NCBI RefSeq assembly: GCF_032362555.1 | Contig: NC_083530.1 | Span: 2,758,001-2,822,000, forward strand | DNA from: Amyelois transitella | Taxonomy: Eukaryota > Arthropoda > Insecta > Lepidoptera > Pyralidae | Direction: 5' to 3' | DNA: 64,000 nt | In this document: piece by piece, positions 45,816 to 57,086 of the stretch | Position numbering within the stretch: the stretch's first letter is position 1 | How the letters are laid out: every line of letters begins with the position of its first letter | Translations under genes and position numbers: made by a program | Notes under the pieces: generated by a model | What the model was told of the DNA's origin: nothing | Databases searched by the model: none | Seen by the model: only the letters and a program-made list of their open reading frames with translations

Positions 45816-46299
45816 TATTAAGTGATATTGAAAAGTCCCATAATAATAAAAAAAATATTTTAATTTATAGGAAATATCTTGCCAACTAACTTGGAAAAAT
45901 CGTAACTAATATCCAAATAGGTGTGGGTTATGTGTATCTCTGCAGGAGTTATAAATACATAAATATTAATACGTTTTTATCCCTTGCCTCGGCGGGGGAG
46001 TCACGACCCTCAGCAATGAGGTATACGACGCGAGGAGGAGATCCCTTGCCAGGCAGACAGAGTCAGCAGTATTGAAAAGAATGATAGGCCACGTTCAGCT
46101 TTTTAGCTTCATGATAGAATTGAGATTCAAATAGTCACAGTTTGCTAGCCCATCGCCTAAAATAAGTTTATAAGCTATCCCTTAGTCAGGAGTTGTCCAA
46201 AAACTAAAACCAAATATTACGCAAAAATTACTGAACGCATTTGTCTGAAACTAGCAACATAGCTTACATTTGAAGTGAAGCCGCGGACGTAAGCTGGTA

Positions 46300-46563
46300 T
46301 CTATACTAATATTATAAAGCTGAAGTGTTTGTTTGTTTGAACGCGCTAATCTCAGGAACTACTGATTCGAATTCAAAATTTTTTTTGCGTTGAATAGACC
46401 ATTTATCGAGGAAGGCTTTAGGCTATATAACATCACGCTGCAACTATAAGGAGCAAAGAAATAATGGAATATGTGAAAAAAACCGGAAAATTATTCATCC
46501 TTGAGGGCTTCAATGATGCCCAAAATAACTATTCCACGCGGACGAAGTCGCGGGCACAGCTAG
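46300..46563 (+). mobile_element. Non-autonomous Helitron-like element, 264 bp
   Basis: TC at 46300, CTAG at 46560-46563, flanked by A and T. The hairpin-capable GCGGACGAAGTCGCGGGCAC lies just before CTAG. Confidence 0.8.
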
Positions 46564-47489
46564 TTACAGCTATTCTTATGAATGACGCATAAACTTAACA
46601 TTCTTTGTGGTTACACATTATAATAAAACCCAAACCTATTTCCCTCTATCAGATAAGGAGGTAGTGTTGCGCTGGATAGTCAATTTATCGATAACGTTTT
46701 TAAAGGCTATCGATAATTCAAGGAAAATCAATAGCATTGTTGGTAACTAACCTAAAGTTATATCGAATTAGGAACCCTAAACTTAGACCTAAACCTAACA
46801 CTAAAAAAAGGTACTTGCATATTCGGGGGGAGATGCAGGGATCGAGGCAAGTGGGAAGATGTAATCTCTGCATACCTTCCCGGATAAAAGGTGTATAATA
46901 TAACATTGATAGTATCTTTAAATAAATATACCGGAACTTTTGGTTTAAAGGCGAGAATCCTACAAATTTGCGTAACCGGCTGAAACCATTATGGTTCAAT
47001 ACTATCGCACAAAATATTGCTTCTAAATATCTATCGATAATATAAATACTATCGACAGTCACTATCGATAGTTCGGCAACACTAATAGGAGGTAAATATT
47101 GACCTACCAACTTCGTCTAGGCTAATTTCGTTATCAACAAACAAATATGGCGACTGATGACTAAAGAATGACTATATCGCACACGCCTGTTCTTAATTCA
47201 AAAAGGTAAGCGGACTATCTGATGGTATAACGTCTTTATCCTTTACGGAATAGACAGAGCCAACAGTCTCAAAAAGGCCACGCTCAGCTATATGGCTTAA
47301 GTGATGGAATTGGGATTCATATAATGACAGGTTGCTAGCCCATCGCCTGAAAGGATCCCAAGTTTATTAGCCTCTTTTAGATGTATTCTCTGCCTAACCC
47401 TCCGGGAAAAGGCGTGTTTTTATGCATGTATGTATGTTTATTATCCTATCCCTCGTCTTTAATAATGTGCACAGGAAAAACTCAACATA

Positions 47490-47735
47490 CATACATAAAA
47501 TCACGCCTCTTTCGCGTAGAGGTAGGCAGAGAGTACCTCTTTCCACTTGCCACGATCTCTGCATACTTCCTTCGCTTCATCCACATTCATAACTCTCTTC
47601 ATGCAAGCTCGGCGGTTTCGGGTACTTTTGACCTGACCCTTTACCAGGACGTCCTTAATTTGATCAAGATACGTTCGTCTAGGTCTTCCCGCTCCGACCT
47701 TTCCCTCCACACTCTCCTTGTATATCTGCTTAGTC
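47490..47735 (-). mobile_element. LINE-F 3' remnant (open frame)
   Basis: The minus strand reads GRPRRTYLDQIKDVLVKGQV, KSTRNRRACMKRVMNVDEAK, EVCRDRGKWKEVLSAY. GRPRRTYLDQI is typical of the end of LINE reverse-transcriptase ORFs. Confidence 0.65.
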
Positions 47736-48754
47736 AACCTGTTTTATACTATGTAATAAGCTTTAATTTATAAATAAGTTTGATTTTGACTACGTTTTTT
47801 TTCTATACCAGACCAACATAGAGCTTACCAACATCCCAACAAATCACTATACTTTTTACGGGGCAATGCTTTGTGTGTGTGTGTGTGTATGTATGTATGT
47901 GTGCAAGGTGGGAGCGGCCTGGCTTGGTGGCATTCCTTTACTGACCTAGATAGGTTACGTGTAGTGCTGATGGCTAGCATTGGCCGTTGCACAATAAATA
48001 TAAAAAATAAAGAAAATAATGAAAAAAAAAAGTTTTTAAATTTTTGTTGGCCTTTGAAGGTTGGATTGGAAGGACATTATTAAAAAATATAGTATTGTTG
48101 AGTTAGTATCCCAAACACAATATTCGAATTAATTTTGCAGACAATTCGCAAAGCTTGAGCATCTTAGTGACTTGTCCCGTATATATTAATTTATTTTTAC
48201 TTATCATTGCAATTCTCGGAGATCGGTCTAAATATAAATTAAAATTAATTAAACAGAATTTGATCAAACGATCATTTATAGCACTCATTGACTTCTTCCG
48301 CAAATTGTTTGACACGTTTCACTGAACGCGTGAAAAATGATATTAGACGGCTCAAATCAATTATGAATTTTCACACACGCTTACACAATTAAATATTCAA
48401 TCCAGTACGCTCTGGTATTTTGAAAACGAAATGATCAATTATTTATTGGTAGGTAGTATTAATTTGTATAATATTTACAGTTTTAGGTACCTACCTAAAA
48501 TGAGTTATGGTTTTTCTTTTTATTTATTCGTTTTAAAGTTTCATTTAATCAAAAGTAAGCCAATCCTCCTAAGGATCCTTTTTTATGCGTAAAGAAATCT
48601 ATGGAATTGTGGTTAAGATAATGAAAGGTTTCAAACCTATATTTCACGACTCATCCAGCTCAACTTGGCCATTCAATCTTTCGAGACTGGTAGCTCTGTT
48701 TACGTCATAGAAAACGTGACATTAAAATCTATAATAAATATTAATCTATATATA

Positions 48755-49210
48755 TAAAACTCTTCCGTTACTGAGTGACTGACTGACAGACAACGCACAG
48801 TCGAAACTACTGGTCGTAGACAGCTGAAATTTGGAATGTAGGTTCCTTGGGATATGTAGGGGAGCACTAAGAAAGGATTTTTGGAAATTCAACCCCCAAG
48901 GGGGGGAAAAGGGGTAAAAACGTTTCTATGAAAAATCTTATTCCTTGGGTTTATAAACTTGAAACTTGGCATGAACACGTACATAGGCAAGTAAATATGT
49001 TTGACATTATAAGTTTTTTCAAACTACCCTCCAATCGTGATTTAGGGGGTGCGATTGGGTGACTGATTTATTAACGCACAGCCGAAACCGCTCGGTATAG
49101 GAGTCTGAGATTTTGAACAGAGGTTCCTTTAGTAACATAAGTGAGCACTAAGAAGGGATTTTTGAAATGTCAACCCCCAAGGGGGGGAAACGGGATAAAC
49201 TGAGCCGGGG
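48755..49210. mobile_element. Helitron-like element with internal tandem similarity
   Basis: Starts CTATATATATAAAACTCTTC. The block around TTCAACCCCCAAGGGGGGGA occurs twice (about 48890 and 49165), suggesting a duplicated internal segment. Confidence 0.45.
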
Positions 49211-49825
49211 CTGCGGGAAAGTTCTAACGAGATACCGTGGCCCCGGAACGCAAAGGGCAACTGAAGGAACGAGGTGGGTTTTAGTCAGTAAAAGTCTGAC
49301 ACTCCCTTCCGTTCCACCCAGAGCGGGAGAGGTCATTTGATGATTTCCCATCCTTAAAAAAAAAGACTTTGTATGACAACTTTCAGTCGTCTCTTTAACA
49401 TACATAATAACATACATAATTATGTACATACATGCATAACATTAATAACATCACGCCTTTAAATCCCTATTTTGTGTTAACACTACCCATACAAACAGCT
49501 AAAAGGAAACAAGTGAAGAGACGAAATTTGTCCGCATCCATTTTCACCTAAATTCTTAACGTTAATGAGATTTACTTTTTATTATCAGGTCAACCTAATA
49601 GCCTCACATGTACGTATAACTTCGTAAGAATTTTCTTTCAACTCCTAACCGTTGAGGAGTTGTACCTTCCATCATCAGCTCATTCACATGGGATGATGAC
49701 TATCAGACGCAAATACTTAAACAGAAGGAAATCCTGTAAGGCCTCTTCGTCCTATAAATCCTGTTTTTTTTTTTCTTTTGAGACGATGATTTTGTCTCGC
49801 TTTACTTTTTCTATATAGATTTGTA

Positions 49826-50093
49826 TGTATACTAATATTATAAAGAGGAACAATCTATTTTTTTATATGTTTGTTTGTTTACACATGTAATTGATAAACT
49901 CCGAAACTACTGAATCGATTTCAAACATTCACCATTAGAAAGCTACATCATCCCTGAGTAACACAGGCTATATTTAATTCCAGTTGTAACAAGATTTCAG
50001 CCTGTGGAAGAAAAAGCCCTGTCGAGATCATTAAAAAACGCTATATATAACCGAATTACACGTGGGCGAAGCCGCGGGCGGAAAGCTAGTTAT
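49826..50093 (+). mobile_element. Non-autonomous Helitron-like element
   Basis: ACTAATATTATAAAGAGGAA at the start; GCGAAGCCGCGGGCGGAAAG then CTAG followed by T at the end. Confidence 0.7.
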
Positions 50094-50749
50094 TTATAAA
50101 AAATAAACAGGCACACGCCAATTCACAACATCCTCACTACGCATGAGAACCTGCTGTGTGACGTCACTGTCCTTCAAATTCCATGGAATCTTTTTTTATT
50201 TCATCCCTACACCGCTCCCAAAACAATTAGGATTTTTTTTGTTTATATTATCTGGGACTCGTAACATAGCAATTGAAATTTTTGAAGAGAGTGTTCGAAA
50301 TTCAAATTATAGGGAGTGTTTCATGAGTTCGTGCCTGCAGACAAAAAGTTAAGACTTAACCATAAAGAAGTACATATTCATGGTCGTTATAAAAACAAAT
50401 TATAAGGATTACCTTGCCTTTACCTTGCCTTTTACAGACCTTTTGGAAACGTAATAAGTTTAATTATTTTGAACTTATCAAGCTACAGGTCACATTGATT
50501 ATCTACAAAAATAAAGTTGCTGTTTTCCTGCATTGCTTAATCGATTATGCATTTATTTTTCTGGATTTTGATAATAATTCCGGTATTTTTAGGTGATGAA
50601 TGAGTCTTCACTGTGTATGCCCTTTCTCATATTAGTATTAATGTGCTTTTAAAATATTAATTAACCTATAAAATCATCTTCGTGTCATTATCCCGGTTCT
50701 TTAGAGAGTAGCTTATGCTGTGCTTTTAATTAATTCATTTCAAAGTTTC

Positions 50750-50955
50750 TTTTAATCTGTGGCGACATCTCTACGCCACTCGTCACAACATCCAAATAAA
50801 CAACCAATAGCAGCGAAGAATCTAAATCGCGATTTCAAAGATTTCACGGATCGGAGCCAGAGCCTCGGGTTTCCAGGCATACAACCTAGCCTGACGGAAA
50901 ATATTCCCTTTGGTGGCGGTCGACCCGAATCATCGCTCGCGCTACCAACTCAAAA
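50750..50955 (+). repeat. Rep-C copy
   Basis: Contains AGCAGCGAAGAATCTAAATC and TTTGGTGGCGGTCGACCCGA then ATCATCGCTCGCGCTAC; shared with 40830-41030 and 61500-61620. Confidence 0.6.
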
Positions 50956-53900
50956 GAAAGCTAATCTCTTAGGATTCTTTTTTACGCGAAACTTTAACCG
51001 TTCGACCACCGGCTTTCCTGCCTACGTCGACCAAAAACAAATTATTTCTAAATTTATAAAATAAATATTCGAATACTCAGCACCTTATACAGGCACCTGC
51101 GATGTTTATTTCACAAACGGGTTTTCAAAAAAGGTTGTTTTAACATCTAAATAACTGTACACCTTGCCTCCACAGTATTCCTTTCCATATTTAGTAACGT
51201 GTAACTGGCCAGTAATTCAGCCTTCTCGACAACTTTTATTGGCCATAGATACATTTTTTTTTTCGTGGACCACAGACATACTTAATGTTGCTCAAATGCT
51301 CACATGGACGGACATATAGTTTTATTTATTTTTAATGGAAATTTGAGTTTCACCTCAATCTGCGTGGTAAGCAAATCTAAGGTAGAGTAGATTGATTATT
51401 TATTATCTGTGCTATACTACACGCAAGCTCTTAAAATGCCTAATCTGCCTTGCCCTAAAAATCCTTATGTTGTAAGTATCGGGAAATTTAAGCAGGAAAT
51501 TTAAAAACATAAGCATTAGGTATAAATACCGAACCGAATGTCTACCGTCCGATGATGGAAAGGTACTTGAAACATAAATTGTATTGCTGCAACTCACACC
51601 CTAATTAATTTGTATTTCATATGAATTTGTAAATTGTGTGTAGCTTATCAAATAAATGAATTATCTATCTATCTATAAATTGTTTTATTTACCCTGTATT
51701 TTAAAGGGGTATATTGGCTTGAAGTCTTGAGATGTCGCGACAAAATCAGGAGCTGGCAGAAATGATTTTTTAAATTCCCATGCGAGTGAATCCGCGTGCA
51801 AAAGCTACTCAACCAATATGGCCGTGTGAATCCGCGTGCAAAACCAATATGGCGACAGTCAAGTCATCGTTAAACCTAACTGTTTACAAACGAAAGTTAA
51901 GAAAGTGAAATGATCATAGTTAGCACTTTTGAGTATGCTTAGATTTACTGCTATTAGCACGAAGATGTTAAATGTGCCGTGTAGTTTCCATGGATGTCGA
52001 AAAGGCAACGAAGGGAATAAGCAACATTCACATTAGTGCAGATTTTACCATGATCCTATAAGGTTTAGGTTCCCCTGTAAAGGTTGCGGATGTCAGACGG
52101 GAGACAGACATTTTTTTGTGTCAAAATTTTCAAAATTTTTATTCATTTTTATAGGATACTTCATATCGCTTAATAATTGTTGTTAAAACGTATGGTTTAA
52201 CAACATTGGTTGAAATCGAAAAAGTCAAATAAATTACTTAAAACTAAGTTTACTGCCGCTTCCAAGGTGTTAGTGCAGAAGAAGCGGTAACAAACTGCAC
52301 TGCACCATTTTCTTCAACAACGTCAACTTCACAATTTCAATTTAACTTAGAATAGAATGTGGACGAGAGAATACATTGTTCAGATGTGTGATGTGTGTCT
52401 ACCTTCATGTCCTACGCTTCGCAATTTCATATTGTCTTCACGAAAACCCTATTATTTAGGTAAGTGCTAACACTTTCTCTTGTCACGTATCATTACATCA
52501 TGTTTACAGAAGAATTATGTAAGTTGAGACTATGAGGGCACAATGTTCTACATACACATGATCATGTCTTTATCCCTCATGGGGTAGACAGAGCCAACTG
52601 CCTCGAAAAGACTGAGGGTACACGTTTAGGTGTAATAAATGCGTTGCTAAGTTGCATGCGTTTATAGGTTGATATGTACTGACATATCAACTTATAAACG
52701 CACAGTTCAACCCTTGTGTCAGATTGTGGGAATTTGTTGGATTCAGACTAAGAGAGCATTTGCCGAAAATTCAGAACAAAAATTTACATGTTAGTAAATA
52801 ATTTAAGGTGACATTTAACGATGGAAAACATCGTGACTTGTCGTCTTGTGAGAAAACCTGTAAATAATTCAAGCAACGGGTCAATGTTATCCCAAAACTG
52901 TTCAATTAAAGTTTTATTTCTTTTCTGTTCATCAGTAGACAATGTTTACGGTCAATAAAAAAATAATACTTAAGTGAAAATACTGGTTTAGCATTCTTGC
53001 AAATAGCCAGTTACATTCATGTGATCAATTTGTGTGTCAATGAATATTCAAATTCAGAATAATAAACAATAATAACTGGCATAAAATAATTACAACTAAA
53101 AGCAATTATGAAAACAAATATGGCCGTAACGAGAGTTCGTATCGAGAAAGCTGAATTACTTGGATGAATTATATAAAACAAGCAATAACGACTGAAGATA
53201 AAGTTAACTTTCATATTCTTAGTCATTCTTCCGCTTGTTAAACATTGGGATATTCTTGCCAATAAATTTAAACTTACAACACTAAACTTTGCGTTTTTAC
53301 CATTACAAATGGCGGGAAAATATGTCGGCCATCTTTGATTTTCTTTTCTCTAAGGATTTTCTGGTATTTTTTTATCAATCTTATATATTACATAATATGA
53401 AGAAACGTATGTTTTATTTTCAAAGGAATCAAATTCGTATTCAACATACATACGTTTAAATGGCAAGGTTGCTATTTACTTAAAAGGTCAACATTTTAAA
53501 ACAACGTGCTTTGCTTACAAATAATGCAATCAAATTAAGCAGTTCAAAAAGTTCACTTTTTGTAATGTTTGAATTTGTTTTTAATAGGGATTCCTGCTGT
53601 TGCTAAAATGGTAGTTTAAATTACTTCTGGAAATACAACAACACTTTTGCATTAAAGAAGTGTCTTTTTTGAAGAAGAAGAAGAAATAATGTGACTCAGC
53701 GTCGTCATAGCACAATGTTTACAAACAAAGAACTATCAATCTTCCCGATAAGATTACAGATCGTGATAAAAATTTTAGCTGACTGATATCATTCCCTTTA
53801 TTACCAATTTTTTTTTTTCTTAAATCATTTGACGAAATTTCGGAAATGATAAATAATCTACTTTATCCTGACATAAGTCCGGGTAACATCGTCACCTCTC

Positions 53901-54040
53901 TGGATAGGAGCCCTGCATACGCTTTTGGTTTGGGGTTTTTTACACAAATCGACTCCCATCTGACATCCATTGCAGGAGAACCTAACCCGTATTGGATCAT
54001 TGTTATACATCCTTTGCCTGAATGTACAGGTGTCCTCAAA

Positions 54041-54299
54041 TACTATAAAGCTGAGGAGTTTGTTTGTTTGTTTGAACGCGCTAATCTCAGGAACTACTGG
54101 TTCGAATTTAAAAATTCTTTTTGCGTTGAATTTACCATTTCTTGAGGAAGGCTTTAGGCTATATAACATCACGCTGCAATTATATGGAGCAAAGAAATAA
54201 TGGAAAATGTGAAAAAATGGGGAAAATTATTCATCCTTGAGAGCTTCAATGATGCCCAAAATAACTATTCTACGCGGACGAAGTCGCGGGCACAGCTAG
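54041..54299 (+). mobile_element. Helitron-like element fused to a Rep-B copy
   Basis: Follows directly on a Rep-B fragment (about 53870-54035). Ends GCGGACGAAGTCGCGGGCAC, AGCTAG. Confidence 0.65.
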
Positions 54300-55707
54300 A
54301 TAGTATTCTATATTAAGCAAAGGCCACGCGTTTAGTAGATATACCTACCTATACACCAAGTGTTTGAAAAATCCTCAAAGTTGTATGCTAAGAGTTAGGA
54401 GCTTATCTCAGTTACCTACTCGCTTCCTTTTAAGTAAAAGAAATAAATTAGTTATAGAAACTTAATGGAAATATAGTAGGTACTTCACTTAGTTAAGGTT
54501 TAGTATGATTTTACTATTAATTCTGTGGTATTATAGTACATCTGATGGCTGTGGTTAGTTTTATATAACTGTGGACGCGGCTACCAGAGATAATGAGCAC
54601 GATGTCTATGGGTAGTAAGGAGAGCATGAAAGATTGTTAGCGAATTTTTACGGCGAACGAAGTCGCGAGCATTATAGCTGTTAATGGATTATTGGAGCAA
54701 TAATTTAATGCATTTTTAACTAAGCATAATTACTGTTATTTATAGGTATGACATGTCATGAAGATAAGACTTTTTGAGGACACAAATCTAGATAGGTCTA
54801 GGTAGTAGGTACCTGCCTATTTAGATTATCATTTTGTTGTAGACTTAGAAATATTTTCCTAATTTTATTTTAGAAATTATTTCTTACTTCTAATAAATAG
54901 TGACGCGTGTAAAATAACTTATTATACCTAATAACGATAAAACTAAATTCCCTTTGTTGAACTAACTAACGTTATAGGATAGAATTATTAAAAATGCAAT
55001 ATCGTGATACCAAATTAGCTAACAACGGTACTGTAAGCAAATTCCAACGGTTATTAGTTTTAATTTTGCTAATTAGCTTATTAGAAAGTTATTACTTAAT
55101 ATACTGAAAGATGATACCTAGGTTACTAGATACAGCGACGTTTCGTTAAAAATTTTATCCATACTGATTTTAAAAAGGTCTCTGCTTGTGTTATTCTGTG
55201 TAGATAAACCTTAAAAGGTTGTATACTTTCGTAATATTATTGTTTATCATTTAGTTAACACTGTGTTAACCTGTCAAAAAAATAACCATATTTTATAGCA
55301 AACACAGAAAATATTTAATAGTAGTACCTACAGCATATAACTGTTATTACTTAGGACTTTTTAATTTTTAAATACCTGTGTTCCTACTTAAAAAAAAACT
55401 TAGGTAACTAGTTATTTGTTACTTTTACGTGCATCACAACGACCAATTAACTTTTCACATTTACCTTTACTCGTTTAAATAGTCATACACTCAAACAATA
55501 TATTATAAACCGAATACCCTACCTTTAAATTATCTTGAGTTACGTCAATCGTTAATTTGTTAAGTAATTTCAAGCAATTTAGATGTATTTAAATTACAAA
55601 TACAACCTGCTTAAAGGTCAACGGCAAGAATCTCAATTTAGTCGTGGGCTTAAGGCTCATCAATTGTTGTATGTAGATTTATAAAAAAAAAACAACTAGT
55701 GGCTTAC

Positions 55708-55891
55708 CTTTGCGGGATTTCCAGTACAACTTTCTTAGGTAGAAAATCGCTGCTACCAATAGAAGTGCACCCAAAAACGCACCTATTGCAGCCCCGGCCA
55801 CACTCCCAGCACTATAACAATCGGCCACATTTTGACCAAAAACACACGGTACAAAAACCGTCACAAAAAACAGATAAAAAACAACACCCAT
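55708..55891 (-). CDS. Membrane PDZ protein, exon 1: signal peptide and membrane span
   Basis: ATG at 55891, donor GTAAGC, 61 codons plus one base. MGVVFYLFFVTVFVPCVFG is a signal peptide, QNVADCYSAGS a very short ectodomain with one Cys, VAGAAIGAFLGALLLVAAIF the Gly/Ala-rich membrane span, and YLRKLYWKSRKG a basic stop-transfer. Phase 1 matches exon 2 exactly (..SRK-G-KHLVF). A type I protein with a cytoplasmic PDZ domain and long tail follows. Confidence 0.85.
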
Positions 55892-56476
55892 TTTTACACC
55901 AAGAACATCACTATTTATGGCACTGAACGTTTTTGAAAACGGAACACAGACACGTTACATTTGTTATCTTTTCGGATTTCGAATGTTTTTTTTTTCCACG
56001 TAACGGAGCAAAGACGTCTGCCGCGTTTGCCAGCGCGGTCGAGTATGATTTTGCCTTCGTTTGCCTTTAGGTGTCGGTCGTTCTCCTGCCTGTGGATAGA
56101 AATGTGATTGTGGGACAGAGAACGTATGTGGAAACGTGTTTGGACAGCATACCTGGCGTCGGGTGTACGTACTCACAGCAGGAGATTACGGAGCTCTGAG
56201 CAAAACGTATATCCGAAACTTTTGGATATCCGATTCGGTTTTATCTAACTGCCGTCTTCAAAAATCTGAAAAATACGTTCAGCTGTATGGCCTAATTTTG
56301 AAATCGAGATTCAAATAATGACACGTTGCTAGCCCATCGCCTACAAAAAGAATAACGAGTCTATTAGCCTCTCCCTTATAATAGGCTATTTGACTGTAAT
56401 AAAAATATACATTTCTTTTATGTCATCAGTCTTAATATTATTTTTTTGGAGCTATTTGTAATAACGCGAGGTAAAA
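55892..56476. other. Upstream region of the PDZ gene
   Basis: 55960-56200 is locally GC-richer and should hold the minus-strand promoter and 5' UTR. No TATA box was picked out. A Rep-A fragment lies at about 56260-56390. Confidence 0.4.
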
Positions 56477-56676
56477 ATATTGCATTATTTTAACAAAATC
56501 CGTCTCAGAAAATTAGGTTTTTTTATGCAGCTGTCACGTGACTAAAAACGAACGTGATTGGCTATTTCTATTATGACGTCAATTATCCATAAACAGACTG
56601 TGGATCGTACCGTTCCTTAGTGTTCGCTATTATTTTTCATTGATTTTGATTACTCAGATAACAAAGGTATTTAATA

Positions 56677-56804
56677 ATGGAAACCAATTTCGAGAAAGCT
56701 GACAGTCGAAACCTACCAAAAGTGGACGCAATAATGGTTGGCGTCTTCTTCAAAGACAATCCAGATTTCTATGCTGCCGATCTGAGCAATGTGAAAACAT
56801 CAAT
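56677..56804 (+). pseudogene. Orphan first exon of a YqaJ/SWIM-type protein
   Basis: ATG opens METNFEKADSRNLPKVDAIM, VGVFFKDNPDFYAADLSNVK, TSM. The pattern LPKVDA-MV-x-FF-x-NPDF-x-A-L-x-VKTS is the conserved N-terminus of a family of insect proteins that continue with a SWIM-like zinc region and a YqaJ (lambda-exonuclease-like) domain. The expected next block (RESYGD..VGYVQ) was not found downstream. A Rep-A copy sits exactly after the exon: its TSD carries the splice donor, which reads GTAAGT with the insert and GTAAAT at the other end. Most likely a truncated gene copy. Family assignment is from memory of the motif only. Confidence 0.5.
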
Positions 56805-56808
56805 GTAA

Positions 56809-57076
56809 GTGCCGTGTGGTTCCCGCCCGGCACCATTACAAAATAGAATAGGACCACTCCATCTCTTTCCCACGGATGTCGTAAAAAGCGACTAAGGGAT
56901 AGGCTTATCAACTTGGGATTCCACTTTTAGGCGATGGGCTAGCAACCTGTCTCTATTTGAATCTCAATTCTATCACTAAGCCAAACAGCTGAGCGTGGCC
57001 TATCAGTCTTTTCAAGACTGGTGGCTCTGTCTACCCCGCTAGGAATATAGACATGATCATATGTGTGTATGTATGT
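56809..57076 (+). mobile_element. Rep-A, full copy with 10-bp TSD
   Basis: ATCAATGTAA at 56799-56808 and 57077-57086 flanks the element, which starts GTGCCGTGTGGTTCCCGCCC and ends in (GTAT)n. Confidence 0.85.
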
Positions 57077-57086
57077 ATCAATGTAA

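Larger units (their letters stand above)
33078..55707 (-). other. Intron 1 of the PDZ gene, about 22.6 kb, mostly repeats
   Basis: No exon recognised. Rep-A copies or fragments lie near 33183, 35380, 35875, 36470, 37090, 37735, 39820, 40550, 41845, 43580, 44340, 44440, 45538, 46030, 47225 and 52555. Helitron-like copies lie near 34278, 43860, 46300, 48755, 49840 and 54041. LINE-F is near 44575, 46820, 47390 and 47490. Rep-C is near 40850 and 50750. Rep-B is near 38690, 52060 and 53870. A reverse-transcriptase relic is at 42750-42975. The stretches 42200-42700, 51100-52000, 52750-53830 and 54310-55690 show nothing recognisable. Confidence 0.6.

Noticed and set aside
47501..47737. Open frame with GRPRRTYLDQI that could look like a host gene
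   Set aside because: The same peptide recurs in several fragments in the window and matches the end of LINE reverse-transcriptase ORFs.
47870..48010. Fragment reading like a degraded transposon ORF (GERPGLVAF-like)
   Set aside because: Too short and broken to assign to any element; the GT run is a plain microsatellite.
50759..51064. 101-codon open frame
   Set aside because: Most of it lies within a Rep-C copy; no domain and no splice context.
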